Source: Nostoc foliaceum FACHB-393 (GTDB taxonomy: Bacteria > Cyanobacteriota > Cyanobacteriia > Cyanobacteriales > Nostocaceae). Taken from it: DNA of 64,000 bases. Shown here one piece after another: positions 38,062 through 47,414 of the stretch. The translations under genes and the position numbers were made by a program. The notes below the pieces were generated by a model that saw nothing but the letters and a program-made list of their open reading frames with translations, was not told the origin of the DNA and did no database searches. The DNA is taken from assembly GCF_014698505.1 (NCBI RefSeq), contig NZ_JACJTD010000005.1, positions 124,001-188,000 of the forward strand, in the 5' to 3' direction. Each line of letters starts with the position of its first letter. The stretch's first letter is position 1.

Positions 38062-38721
38062 ATGGAACCACAAGAAAATTCTTCAAGCTTTGACAAATAC
38101 TGGCAAGTTTTAAAACGTCGTTTCGTTCCTGCATTAAATATCTTTCTTCCTGTTTTTTTAATTTCCCTTATTGCGTCAAATTTTTTACAGAAGCCTTTTT
38201 ATATAGCAGAAGGCAAGTTACGCTTTCATAGAATAAATCCTACTTCGACATTAACAGGATTAGGAACGGAAATTGGCAAATTAGAACCAGTATCTAAGGA
38301 TAATGCAACTAATCCTCTTGATACAGAAGCAGAAGTCATACGTTCTCTTCCAGTTATACAAAAGACCATCAAGAAACTTAAGCTGAGTAATAGCAAAGGA
38401 TTACCTTTAAAACCGAAAGATTTTCTGAAAAAATTGACAGTCAATGCTATTAGTAAAACAGATATTCTAAAAATATCTTATAAAGATTCAGATCCAGAAA
38501 GGGCTGCACAGGTTGTTAATACCTTAATGGATATCTATTTAGAGCAAAACTTGTTTTCGCTCAGAGCCGAAACTGCGGCTGCCCGTAATTTTATAGAACG
38601 ACAACTGCCAAATACAGAACTAATTGTTCGACAAGCAGAAGCAGAGCTAGCAAAGCAAGGTTTAAAGAAAAGTACCGCGTTATTTCCCTACAAGAAGAAG
38701 CAACTAAAGCAGTGGAGGTGA
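38062..38721 (+). pseudogene. Wzz/Wzc-type polysaccharide co-polymerase, N-terminal part ending at a frameshift
   Basis: A 219-codon frame with a Wzz N-terminus: first membrane helix at ~28-48 and a periplasmic domain with NPLDTEAEVIRSLPV and NFIERQLPNTE. At about residue 200 the frame leaves the family pattern and stops at 38721. The expected continuation (EKYRVISLQEEATKAVEVI) is read in the -1 frame from 38667 and runs without a stop into the next entry. A 5-base stretch at 38656-38660 looks like an insertion, and T TTA AAG (38661-38667), a possible -1 slippery site, sits at the switch point. It may be a disrupted gene, a sequence error or a recoded gene. Confidence 0.85.
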
Positions 38722-40259
38722 TTGCAGAGTTAGAAAAACAACTTAATGAAGCTCAATCTAAACTTGCTGATGTCGATGTACAGTCTAAACAAATTCGTAA
38801 GCAGTTGAGTATGAACTCACAACAGGCTGTAGTGATGAGTTCTCTCAGCCAAATTGCTGGGGTACAAGATATTCTCAAAGAAACTCAACAGCTAGAGTCA
38901 GAACTTGCAGCTAGGCGAACTATTTTACAGGATAACCATCCACAAATCATAGATTTAGAAAATAAATTAAAGTCTTTAAATGGGCTGTTAGAAAAACGGA
39001 TAGAACAGGTTACAGGAAAAAATAAAATACAAATAAATCAGAACTTTCAACTTGGAGAATTGCAACAACAACTCTCAGCAAGGCTGGTAGAATTTGAATC
39101 AAGCCGTATGGGTTTAGCAAGCCAAGTTGCTACTTTATCCAATTTACAAACTTCTTATAAGCAACGCTTCAACAATCTTCCCAGATTAGAGCAACAACAG
39201 CGCCAGTTAGAACGTAAAGTACAAGCTGCTCAATCTACCTACTCACTTCTGTTACAAAAGCAGCCAGAAAGTCGCATCGCTGAAAATCAAAATGTAGGAA
39301 ATGCCAGCATTATATCCCAAGCTGAAATTCCAGAAGAACCAAGTTCTTCTCGGATGTTTTTGTATTTAAGTACAGGTTTGTTGGCTAGTATGGCAGCTTT
39401 TACGGCTATATATATTTTGGAGGTAACAGATAAATCAGTTAAAACTGTTGATGAAGCGAAAGAGTTGTTGGGGTTGACTTTATTAGGGATTATTCCTTCC
39501 TTTAGTAAGTCGAACAAATCCATTCGTGGGAAAGAAGAACCAGACTTGTATAGTGAAAGACTTGTGGTTTGTAATGCTCCGCGATCGCCTGTTAGTGAAG
39601 CATACCGAATGCTGCGGGCTAACCTGAGGTTTATGAGTGCTGATAAGGAATTAAAAGTTATCGTGATCACTAGTTCCGTACCTACAGAAGGTAAGTCAAC
39701 AGTAGCAGCTAATTTAGCTGTAGTAATGGCTCAAATGGAGCATAAAGTCTTACTGGTAGATGGAGATTTGCACCGTCCAGTTCAACATAAAATTTGGGAA
39801 ATAACGAATAATGAAGGTCTAAGCAATTTAATTGTTGAGCAGGCGACACCTAGGGCAGCTATTAAACAAGTAATGAATAATTTGGATGTCCTCACATCTG
39901 GAGTAGTTCCTCCTAGTCCAGCATCCTTACTCGACTCAAAACGCATGGCTGCATTGATGAAAACTCTTGCTGCTAAATACGATTTTGTGATCATTGATGC
40001 TCCTTCATTAAATGTTGCTGCTGATGCTGCTACTCTCGGACAAATGGCTGACGGTGTTTTGTTCGTAGTTCGTCCAGGAGTAGTTGATTCGGTTAATGCA
40101 GCTTTCGCTAAAGAACTTTTAGAAAAATCTGGTCAAAATGTCTTGGGACAGGTAGTGAATGGTGTAATTCCTAAAAACGAACCTCATAGCTACTACTACT
40201 TTAGAGAGGATGGCGATTTAAAGGTAAGCCAAGAATCTTCCAAAACACTAGTAAGGTAA
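38668..40259 (+). pseudogene. Wzc/BY-kinase C-terminal part, in the -1 frame
   Basis: Carries the rest of the polysaccharide co-polymerase: a long coiled coil (from VEVIAELEKQLNEAQ to about 39250), a second membrane helix (39350-39420), and a cytoplasmic tyrosine-kinase domain with Walker A (PTEGKST), Walker A' (VLLVDGDLHRP), Walker B (FVIIDAP) and a C-terminal cluster of three tyrosines (YYY) for autophosphorylation. An in-frame GTG at 38712 could start a shortened protein, but that would lack the first membrane helix. With the upstream part this protein would control glycan chain length and export. The kinase motifs are intact, so the break is recent or bypassed. Confidence 0.88.
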
Positions 40260-40283
40260 AGTTTTTACCTGCTAACAAACTGG

Positions 40284-40553
40284 GTGGTTGATTCAATTAA
40301 GTTTGCCCCAAATCTGGAAAAATATTCAAGTGAAGCTATAGTTGCAAAGTCAAAAGTGCTACCATATCGTGGTCAATCACTACTAAATTGCCTTATAGGA
40401 AAAGTTAGATTGAATATGAATGAGACTTTAGCCACTACATTAGGGGAACTACAAGCACAAATATATTGGTTACATGATGCTGAAAAGTTTTCAGAACCCT
40501 TATCTTGGTTAAATTGCTTATTTTTAGGCTTGAACGCGATTGGTAAACTTTGA
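40284..40553 (+). CDS. Small conserved-looking hypothetical protein (89 aa)
   Basis: Opens at a GTG 24 bp after the kinase stop. The protein has basic and polar stretches and a Trp/Leu-rich C-terminus (LSWLNCLFLGLNAIGKL). No domain is recognised. Its TGA overlaps the ATG of the next small frame (TGATG at 40551-40555), which supports both being real, translationally coupled genes. Confidence 0.5.
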   Translation: MVDSIKFAPNLEKYSSEAIVAKSKVLPYRGQSLLNCLIGKVRLNMNETLATTLGELQAQIYWLHDAEKFSEPLSWLNCLFLGLNAIGKL

Positions 40554-40776
40554 TGAGCGATGTTTACAACTTTTGCGATCGCATCAGTAGGGGCATTTTT
40601 TAATTAGTTCTCTTCAATATTGGATTGGGTGGGCTGGGCGAGCGCTTGGTTTCCTCTTTGAATTGGGTGGAGCGATCGCACTGCTACCAATTAAATTACT
40701 TTACAAGAAAGCTACCTCAGTACGGCTGGTAATAGAAATGTCAATTACTCGCAAATCAACCTACTTGTATCAATAA
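40553..40776 (+). pseudogene. Small membrane-type gene broken at a T6 run
   Basis: The ATG at 40553 reads MSDVYNFCDRISRGIF and then stops at TAA in a run of six T bases (40596-40601). One more T would join it to a long open frame with LQYWIGWAGRALGFLFELGG and IALLPIKLLYKK, ending at 40776. The two parts together would make a protein of about 74 aa with one hydrophobic segment. It is either a homopolymer frameshift pseudogene, a sequencing error or a slippage-controlled gene. Confidence 0.55.
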
Positions 40777-40869
40777 ATGCTTCTAATAATAGATGACTTG
40801 GTGATTGGGAAAAAGATAATACTGAAAGACGTAATTCCTAAGACCAATTACTGACTAGGAGATTATTTG

Positions 40870-41850
40870 ATGAAAACCAGAAAGCTAGGCAAACAAGGGT
40901 TAGAGGTGTCAGCTATCGGACTTGGTTGCATGGGAATGTCTGAGTTCTATAGTGGCCGTGATGAATCAGAAGCGATCGCTACTATCCATCGGGCATTAGA
41001 ACTTGGAGTTAATTTTCTCGATACTGCTGATATGTATGGGCCGTTTACCAACGAGCAACTAGTAGGCAGATCAATTAAAGCTCGCCGAGATCAAGTAGTG
41101 TTAGCAACCAAATTTGGCAATGTCCGCACTGAAGATGGTGGTTGGAAAGGAATTAGTGGCAGGCCAGAATATGTCCATCAAGCTTGCGATGCCTCGCTAA
41201 AACGCCTGGGAGTTGAAGTGATTGACCTCTATTATCAACATCGTGTAGATCCAACCGTACCCATTGAAGATACTGTAGGGGCAATGGCAGAGTTAGTTAA
41301 GCTTGGTAAAGTTCGTTATTTAGGACTTTCGGAGGCTGCTCCTACCACGATTCGACGGGCTGTGGCAGTTCACCCCATTACTGCATTGCAAACAGAATAC
41401 TCTCTTTGGAGTCGAGAGCCAGAGGATGAAATTTTACCGACTGTCCGGGAATTAGGAATTGGGTTTGTTCCCTATAGCCCATTAGGAAGAGGGTTTTTAT
41501 CAGGTGCAATCACTAGCCCTGATGATCTTGCACCTGATGACTATCGAAGAAATTCTCCTCGCTTTCAAGGTGAGAATTTCTATAAGAACCTGCAATTAGT
41601 AGAGCAAGTCAAGGCAATTGCCAGCGAAAAAGGAGTAACTTCTAGTCAGCTTGCTTTAGCGTGGCTATTGGCTCAAGGAGAAGATATTGTCCCAATTCCT
41701 GGTACAAAACGTCGTACTTACTTGGAGGAGAATGTTGCAGCTACCGAAATTACCCTGACTGAACAAGAGTTGAATCGACTTGAAGCAGTTGCACCAAAAG
41801 ATGTGGCAGCAGGCGAACGTTACCCTGATATGAGTACTGTTAACCGTTGA
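40870..41850 (+). CDS. Aldo/keto reductase
   Basis: A 326-aa NADPH-dependent aldo/keto reductase. The ATG at 40870 has AGGAG 8 nt upstream, and a TTG one codon earlier is unlikely. The catalytic tetrad is visible: Asp and Tyr in [10 protein letters not shown], Lys in VLATKFG and His in YYQHRVDP. The C-terminal cofactor segment [14 protein letters not shown] is also present. It belongs to the AKR13/YghZ-like group common in bacteria and reduces aldehydes or ketones; the natural substrate is unknown. It is transcribed alone. Confidence 0.93.
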   Translation: MKTRKLGKQGLEVSAIGLGCMGMSEFYSGRDESEAIATIHRALELGVNFLDTADMYGPFTNEQLVGRSIKARRDQVVLATKFGNVRTEDGGWKGISGRPEYVHQACDASLKRLGVEVIDLYYQHRVDPTVPIEDTVGAMAELVKLGKVRYLGLSEAAPTTIRRAVAVHPITALQTEYSLWSREPEDEILPTVRELGIGFVPYSPLGRGFLSGAITSPDDLAPDDYRRNSPRFQGENFYKNLQLVEQVKAIASEKGVTSSQLALAWLLAQGEDIVPIPGTKRRTYLEENVAATEITLTEQELNRLEAVAPKDVAAGERYPDMSTVNR

Positions 41851-42003
41851 TCCATTTAGGTGTTGGGGTATTTTTTCAAATTCTGCTTTTGATGAGCATA
41901 AGTAATGCCTGCGGCGGTAAACTATGCTCCTCTATTTTTTTATCTAAGAATAAGGGCAGCTCATTCTGGTGACTTAGAGGCTTGGGATAGGTGCGATCGC
42001 TTT

Positions 42004-42221
42004 TTATGAGTCGTGATGCGTAAAACGCTGGCTAAGGGACTTCCAGAAATTAAATTATCCAATTTCTGGACTTCACTACGACTATCCCTCCCCCTGCTCC
42101 CTGCCCCCTGCCTCTATAGCGATGGTATATTTTTTTATTTGGAAGTCCCTAAGGGCGGAGTGGCGACACTCCGACCTTAGCCAGCGATATAAGCGAATTA
42201 GTCAAGCTTTACGACTCGTAA
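42004..42221. mobile_element. Nested palindromic MITE-like element
   Basis: The ends form an inverted repeat (TTATGAGTCGT at 42004, ACGACTCGTAA at 42211). Inside is a second, perfect 12-bp pair (CGCTGGCTAAGG at 42026-42037, CCTTAGCCAGCG at 42175-42186), then GGGACTTCC/GGAAGTCCC, a CCAGAAATT/AATTTCTGG hairpin and a CGGAGTG/CACTCCG hairpin. A CCCTGCTCC-type low-complexity tract lies in the middle. It is noncoding and fills most of the gap 41851-42320. Confidence 0.65.
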
Positions 42222-42320
42222 AATCCCCACACTTGAGGCAGGGACTATAAGCTTACTCTCAATCATTAATACAGAAATACTATATGTATTGCTCAAGGTA
42301 AGCACCTACACTTAGGACAA

Positions 42321-42584
42321 CTAAGATACTTTCGGTTGCTGCCATAAGATGAGTTGTAATTCAGAGCAGTTGTAAGCTCCATCACTGATTTGGTGTTCGT
42401 GGTCAGCTAGCCAATCATAAATTTGTGCAGCTTTTGCCAATGCCACCCTTTCTGAACGATAAAGCCGAGGAGTAGGGCAGTAGGCTTGGCCATTGATGTG
42501 TATACCTACAATCTGCCAATAATCGCTCTCTGGTACAACTTCTAAAAACCCGTTACTGTAAGACTCGATTATTCCTATGTTCAT
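42321..42584 (-). CDS. Hypothetical cyanobacterial protein (87 aa)
   Basis: ATG at 42584. The protein is soluble and mixed alpha/beta in appearance, with SDYWQIVGIHINGQAYCP and a helical C-terminal half (SERVALAKAAQIYDWLADHE). Codon use matches neighbouring genes and no membrane or metal motif is seen. No function is recognised. It is transcribed away from the aldo/keto reductase. Confidence 0.6.
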   Translation of the reverse strand: MNIGIIESYSNGFLEVVPESDYWQIVGIHINGQAYCPTPRLYRSERVALAKAAQIYDWLADHEHQISDGAYNCSELQLILWQQPKVS

Positions 42585-42834
42585 CTACAACCATCAAACT
42601 TTCTAAAGTTGGCCACAACAAAGCCGATACCAGCCATTCAACCGATAAAAAGCTGGAATCACCAGGGAATACAGTAGCAACCCCTGCTAATGATTGTGGG
42701 TTCGTAGTCAATGAAAATCTGAATTATTGGTCACTTTTTGGCTAGTTGTCTTAGTGCTAGTTTGGGCTTGATGGTGAGGGTATTCACCTCAAAACCAATA
42801 TCAAAACAGTAAACTAGCAAAAACTAAAAATAAT

Positions 42835-43290
42835 ATGTGGGTAAGTGCCATAGTCGCGTATTTACATTATTTAAGCTTCATATTGTGTTTTGGCGCTCTG
42901 GTATTAGAAGCATTCAATTTAAAAAAAGAATTGAGTTTAAATGAGGCTTGGAAGATTGTTATAGCTGATGCAGTGTATGGCATATCAGCAACTGTTGTTC
43001 TTGTTACAGGCGTTTTGCGTGTTATCTACTTTGGTAAAGGCACGGATTACTATTTGAGTAACCCAGTTTTCTACGTCAAAGTTGGGGTTTTTATCGTGGT
43101 AGGTTTGCTATCTCTCTATCCCACTTTTTCTTTCATTGGTTGGTTGAAAAGTCTGCAACAGGGGCAAGCACCCAAGCTGGAATTACTAAAACTAAATCGT
43201 CTAATCTGGCTAATTAGAATTGAACTGGTTGGTTTTACCCTAATTCCGTTATTGGCAGCAATCATGGCAAGGGGATTAGGCACAAACTAG
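42835..43290 (+). CDS. DUF2214-type membrane protein
   Basis: A 151-aa integral membrane protein with four hydrophobic helices (residues ~3-25, 45-65, 82-102, 127-147). The pattern fits the cyanobacterial DUF2214 family: YLHYLSFILCFGALVLE, GVLRVIYFGKGTDYYL and NPVFYVKVGVF. Function is unknown; it probably sits in the plasma or thylakoid membrane. Confidence 0.8.
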   Translation: MWVSAIVAYLHYLSFILCFGALVLEAFNLKKELSLNEAWKIVIADAVYGISATVVLVTGVLRVIYFGKGTDYYLSNPVFYVKVGVFIVVGLLSLYPTFSFIGWLKSLQQGQAPKLELLKLNRLIWLIRIELVGFTLIPLLAAIMARGLGTN

Positions 43291-43619
43291 GTTAGGCAGT
43301 CAAAGTTGCACTCTAGATCGCCTCACCTAAAAAATTCAAGCGATCGCATTCAGCATCTCATAGAGAGGAAAAAATTGCACCCCTGGAGCGATCGCTTGGA
43401 ATGGATAGTACACTAGTACTATGCAAAAGCTTCCCCAGTGCGTAGATGTTTAATGGCTCCTATGACCGGTACAATGCTCTTTTTGCGCCTGTGCATTGGG
43501 ATTGCTCGGAGTACGGCTGGATGGATGATTCGGTGTAGGCGAACCGATAAGGCGCAGCACTCACCCAAAATGACCGAAAATAAATGAGTGCTATTTAAAA
43601 CTTGAGGGGAAAATTTATC
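43291..43619. other. 329-bp spacer with HIP1 sites, no gene supported
   Basis: Contains several GCGATCGC-type sites. A minus-strand frame (about 43419-43619) has no family features and crosses the ribosome site of the next gene, so it is not accepted. Otherwise nothing is recognised. Confidence 0.5.
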
Positions 43620-44111
43620 ATGTCTCATCTGCTAAAAGCGTTCCAGCAGCGATTCTTGCGGAGTATTACTTTTGTAATACTCGTAACTTTGATTAGTAGT
43701 TTCATACTTCCTGGGGCTACTTGGGCTGCTTCTTCTAGCTTGGGAGTTGATAATGGTTATCTTACTGCTTGCCCGGCTTCAGACAACTGTGTTGTGAGTC
43801 AAAATGCTGATGCTAAACACGCCATTGACCCGATTACTTATCATCTAGACCAGAATACAACTAGAGAAATCTTACTAAAAGTTCTCGGTGTTGTTCCCCG
43901 TACAGAAATTGTAGAACAGACTCCTAATTACATCCATGCTCTTTCTAAAAGCCGCATCTTCAAATTTGTTGATGATGTAGAGTTTTATTTCCCTCCCAAT
44001 GAATCAGTAATTCATCTGCGATCGGCATCTCGCGTGGGAGAATCGGATCTCGGTGTCAACCGCAGACGAGTCGAGCAAATTCGTCTGGCTCTACGCGATT
44101 TAAACATTTGA
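43620..44111 (+). CDS. Exported DUF1499 family protein
   Basis: The ATG at 43620 has GAGGGG about 10 nt upstream, giving 163 aa; an upstream TTG is less likely. A signal peptide covers residues ~1-36 (a basic start, FVILVTLISSFIL, then ATWAAS with likely cleavage after AWA). The mature part shows the DUF1499 pattern: CPASDNCVVSQ, the HAIDP turn, SRIFKFVDDVEFYF, VIHLRSASRVGESDLGVNRRR. It is expected in the periplasm or thylakoid lumen. Function is not established. Confidence 0.85.
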   Translation: MSHLLKAFQQRFLRSITFVILVTLISSFILPGATWAASSSLGVDNGYLTACPASDNCVVSQNADAKHAIDPITYHLDQNTTREILLKVLGVVPRTEIVEQTPNYIHALSKSRIFKFVDDVEFYFPPNESVIHLRSASRVGESDLGVNRRRVEQIRLALRDLNI

Positions 44112-44160
44112 TTTTAGTAGCCGTGAGGAGTGCCAAGATTAGTGATGGATGACAACCAAC

Positions 44161-44565
44161 TTAAACTTGGCTCAACTTACGAGAATAAAGTTCATCAGAC
44201 ACTTCTTTGAGTTCTGGTTCAACCACTGTCAAATGTTGCTCTAAAATAGTCAAATTGCGAATATTAGACTTATAGAAAGCATCAAATAAATCACCCACTA
44301 AAGGCACAGTACCCACGACTGTTTCCAAACCAACATTAAAAATCATTTTGGCTAAATCTTGACGGGGAATACCAAAACGGGTAGCTAAAAATATGATGTA
44401 AGCTGAAAACGCTGTACTGATTAAATCACCAGCACCTGGCACCAAACCGATAATTGGGTCTATTCCAATGTGAAAACCTGTTAGAGGGATGCGTATAGAT
44501 GTATCCATCAAGCGGCTGAGTTTGCGGATGCGATTTAGAGTAGCAAGGCGTTTGGCAGCGTCCAT
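44161..44565 (-). CDS. DUF4112 family protein
   Basis: 134 aa from the ATG at 44565 (a GTG six codons upstream is possible). The family pattern is clear: LSRLMDTSIRIPLTGFHIG, GIDPIIGLVPGAGDL, a hydrophobic helix at ~60-80 and TVVGTVPLVGDLFDAFYKSN. The repeated G-P-x-x-G-D motifs in two halves are typical. It is membrane-associated with unknown function. It converges with the DUF1499 gene, with about 50 bp between the stops. Confidence 0.85.
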   Translation of the reverse strand: MDAAKRLATLNRIRKLSRLMDTSIRIPLTGFHIGIDPIIGLVPGAGDLISTAFSAYIIFLATRFGIPRQDLAKMIFNVGLETVVGTVPLVGDLFDAFYKSNIRNLTILEQHLTVVEPELKEVSDELYSRKLSQV

Positions 44566-44679
44566 AATTTTCGATATTTGCACTACTTTTAAATTGCACT
44601 ATTTTTAGTTATTTGTCTTGTACCGTTAGAAAGAAAAAGTATGAATAAAAATCTTGAATACTGCCTAAAAAGCAGATAA

Positions 44680-45117
44680 ATGGATGATACACTATACTTT
44701 TTTTGGTACTCGTGGATAGAAAATATGTCGCCCTGGATTAGTCTTATAACTGCTTTGACACTTTTGCTCTATTTGGTCATCACAATTAATGTTGGTAGAG
44801 CCAGAGCCAAGTATAAAGTAGCACCTCCTAAAACGACAGGAGATGCCGGCTTTGAACGAGTGCTGCGTGTTCAGCAAAATACCCTAGAGCAGTTAGTTCT
44901 TTTCTTACCCGCTTTATGGTTGTTCTCCTTCTACGTCAACCCATTGTGGGGGGCGCTTGTTGGTGCTATCTGGCTTGTTGGTCGAATTGCCTACGCTTGG
45001 GGATATTATCAGGCTGCCGAAAAGCGGATGCTTGGCTTTGGCATTAGTTCCCTCAGCAGTATGGTGCTACTCTTGGGTTCGCTGGTTGGCATCATCCTGT
45101 CTTTGGTGCGCCCATAA
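44680..45117 (+). CDS. MAPEG family membrane protein
   Basis: 145 aa from the ATG at 44680; the internal ATG at 44725 (MSPWISLITALTLLLYL) matches the usual family start and may be the true one. Four membrane helices are visible, with VGRARAKY, the FERVLRVQQNTLEQL signature of microsomal glutathione transferase/MAPEG proteins, and GRIAYAWGYY. Bacterial members may conjugate glutathione to lipophilic compounds in membranes; the exact activity is unknown. Confidence 0.88.
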   Translation: MDDTLYFFWYSWIENMSPWISLITALTLLLYLVITINVGRARAKYKVAPPKTTGDAGFERVLRVQQNTLEQLVLFLPALWLFSFYVNPLWGALVGAIWLVGRIAYAWGYYQAAEKRMLGFGISSLSSMVLLLGSLVGIILSLVRP

Positions 45118-45283
45118 GTCATTTGCATTGAGGGAGCGATCGCAGGATATGTAAGCCAAAAATTTCCCACAGAAAATACAGAATATGCCCTTTAGTAGAA
45201 CCAGAGCCACGAGCTAAGGGTAGTATCTTGGAGTCAAAGCTATCTTATTAGTTTTTGATTGATTACAACTTCTGCTAGAGAAT

Positions 45284-45389
45284 CAATTCAGTAATCAAAA
45301 ACGCCAAACTCCCCGCTCCGCTATCTAATGGCAGGCTTACGCCAAGGTCGACGGGTTGGGGGAAAAGTTCTTCCAGGATTACTGAATTG
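45284..45389. mobile_element. 106-bp MITE-like element with 13-bp perfect terminal inverted repeats
   Basis: CAATTCAGTAATC at 45284-45296 pairs perfectly with GATTACTGAATTG at 45377-45389. The GC-richer interior contains a GCAGGCTTACGCC repeat tract. No coding capacity. It occupies the gap 45118-45422, just upstream of the start-less zinc-ribbon frame. Confidence 0.65.
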
Positions 45390-45422
45390 GTGTTCTAGAT
45401 TACTCCTGGATGAAATTTTTAG

Positions 45423-45776
45423 TATTTTTCAATACTGAATCTGGAGAGCAACACTCTTCAGGACAAGCTGACTCAACTTGTAGAACCAGAAGAAAAAGCC
45501 CTTGCCGCCATTGATGCACGCAGCAAAACAATCACTGATACATCTATATGTTCCCAGTGCCATTGGCAACATAATCCAGAACTGGGCAACACTGAGCATT
45601 GTAATAACTGTGGTCATCCTGTGTACTCGGTGGGCGAAGAGTCTGATTGCTCAGAATGCGCCCAACGATTGCGACAAACCGAGGCAGATAGACAACTTTA
45701 CACGCATCAGCACCCTGTTGAGACAAGAACTTATTGCTACATCCAGTTAATTTATCATTTTACAACTGGAGAGTTT
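45423..45776 (+). pseudogene. 5'-truncated zinc-ribbon protein fragment
   Basis: An open frame that begins after a TAG at 45420 and has no ATG before 45777. It encodes LQDKLTQLVEPEEKALAAID and then a zinc-ribbon-like region with paired cysteines (CSQCHWQ, CNNCGHP, CSECAQ). The frame continues without a stop into the following small gene. Loss of the start next to a small mobile element suggests a gene fragment. A non-AUG start cannot be excluded. Confidence 0.45.
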
Positions 45777-46004
45777 ATGAACTATATCAACAAAATTATC
45801 CTCGAACAGCTGCGTTCCGGGGGAAAAACTGCCGGAGAACTTAAAGATACCCTTGAGTGTAGTTATAGTGTTCTCGACAAAGCTTTGCGTGAGCTGATTG
45901 AAGCTTCTGAAATCGAGCCAGGATGGAGTAATGATGATTTTCCTGTGAGAATTTATAAACTTAAGCGCAAACAAGGATCTATTCCTTTTTGGATAAATCA
46001 ATAA
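45777..46004 (+). CDS. Small winged-helix-like regulator candidate (75 aa)
   Basis: The ATG at 45777 has GGAGAG just upstream. The 75-aa product (KIILEQLRSGGKTAGELKDT, then a Ser/Leu helix and DDFPVRIYKLK) looks like a DNA-binding helix-turn-helix with a beta-wing, by pattern only. The next hypothetical gene follows 72 bp downstream in the same direction. Confidence 0.65.
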   Translation: MNYINKIILEQLRSGGKTAGELKDTLECSYSVLDKALRELIEASEIEPGWSNDDFPVRIYKLKRKQGSIPFWINQ

Positions 46005-46076
46005 GCTCTAAAATGTCTGCTCCATCTATTTTATAGATTTAGCCTATGGCTATCAGAACCAAAAAAGATAAGAGTT

Positions 46077-46505
46077 ATGATAGATGAATTACATGAAACC
46101 CTCATTGACATTATTCAACGCTGGCTAGAACAAGATAGCGACCCACCAAGCTGCCGAATTTTATCCCGCTCTGTTTCTTTAACAGAGTTAATTGAGCTTA
46201 AGACCATCAAAGAACAAGAACAAAGCACTTACCAAAATGCTTGTTTCCAAGCAGGGCAGCGATGGCATCAATCTCTACACCTTCGCGCTTGTGATGGTGA
46301 TTTAGTCCGCGTTCCCTTCCTGGCAAAAATTAAAATTAAGTACGGTTTAGAACGCCTCCACCAACAAATTGATAGTGATGTTTTAGCAACTTCTACTAAC
46401 TGGTGTAACGAATATGGATGGACGGATTTATTTATATTTGAAGGTCGTTTCTGGGCTTTCCCTCATAACGCTGTACTACCATTGCCAATTTCTGAGGCCT
46501 TATAG
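46077..46505 (+). CDS. Hypothetical protein (142 aa)
   Basis: A soluble, Trp- and Leu-containing protein starting MIDELHETLIDIIQRWLEQD and ending in a beta-rich part (WTDLFIFEGRFWAFPHN). No known domain, membrane segment or metal motif is recognised. It may be co-transcribed with the small regulator candidate upstream. Confidence 0.65.
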   Translation: MIDELHETLIDIIQRWLEQDSDPPSCRILSRSVSLTELIELKTIKEQEQSTYQNACFQAGQRWHQSLHLRACDGDLVRVPFLAKIKIKYGLERLHQQIDSDVLATSTNWCNEYGWTDLFIFEGRFWAFPHNAVLPLPISEAL

Positions 46506-46701
46506 TCTATAGGATGTCAAGGCTAGGCGGCAATCTAATACTTGTCGGTTAAAGGGGAAAGGATTTAAATTCACCCCTTACCCTTTTCTCCGATCACACC
46601 AGAGTGAAGAGTACTTATCCGAGAAGGATTGGGAGGCAAATAGTCACTCTGTATTGCCAAGCTCGACGCTACGCAATAAGTATTAGTTTTTTTACTAAAA
46701 C

Positions 46702-46899
46702 TTATTCGCTGCCTCCGATAGCTTTATTGATATCAGTTAAGTTTTGATACTGTTTTGGAGGTAATTGCTTCAAAGCTCGCAAAACAACCTCATCAACACC
46801 TTTTTCTTCCGCATATTTCAGCAATTCATTTCTGCTGATTGGGTAATTAACTTCATTCAAATTGTTTTGTAATTTTGATAAATTGACTGTAGCGTTCAT
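46702..46899 (-). CDS. DUF2795 small protein
   Basis: A 65-aa protein with GGAGG eight bases before its ATG. It matches the DUF2795 pattern: NEVNYPISRNELLKYAEEKG followed by a short helix and LKQLPPKQYQNLTDINKAIG. These small proteins are common in bacteria and may be nucleic-acid or regulatory adaptors; the function is unproven. Confidence 0.85.
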   Translation of the reverse strand: MNATVNLSKLQNNLNEVNYPISRNELLKYAEEKGVDEVVLRALKQLPPKQYQNLTDINKAIGGSE

Positions 46900-47414
46900 G
46901 ATTTTCCTCCATGTATAATATTGTATGTTGACTCAACAAAATGGTTATTGAGTTTAATACTCGTCTTGGCAACAATTGAAAACAGTTAGTTACAAAGCAA
47001 TTAAGACTATCCTCAGCCAATGTGCTTTTGAATCAATTTGATTTAGGGTCTTATTCCTTGGCAAGCTTTCTCGTTGCCGCAATCAGGTATTTACTCGCCT
47101 CATCGGCACATAAAATTCCCATATCTACCATCTCTAGCTTGAGGCATACCTGTTCGTCAATTCATTCTCCTTAAGTATGATTTAGTTTTGTTGCACTTCG
47201 GTTATGGTGCAAAGCACCCGCAAGGGAGAGCGATCGCAATCCAATACTGCTTGCTTTGTGCATTTTCAACTCGGAATTGGGTTTAGGGAAAAGGTTAAAG
47301 GTTTTTTCTTTCCCCTTTTCCTTTTCCCCCTTAAGCCAAAAGTATTGGAGCAGAGCTGTTCCCCGCCTTTTGAGTACCGTATAGTTACAGTTGTCCAATA
47401 ACATACCTCGATAT
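46900..47414. other. 515-bp spacer, no gene supported
   Basis: Holds the leader of the DUF2795 gene, a HIP1 site near 47230, and a pyrimidine-rich tract (47306-47332, repeated TTTTC/CCCC blocks). Short frames on both strands here have no family features. Confidence 0.5.

Noticed and set aside
38712-40259. Independent kinase gene starting at GTG 38712
   Set aside because: No ribosome site, the start falls inside a conserved coiled-coil region, and sequence upstream in the same frame continues the family pattern.
45502-45750. 82-codon hydrophobic plus-strand frame
   Set aside because: It overlaps a frame with clear CxxC zinc-ribbon pairs, which has the more protein-like pattern.
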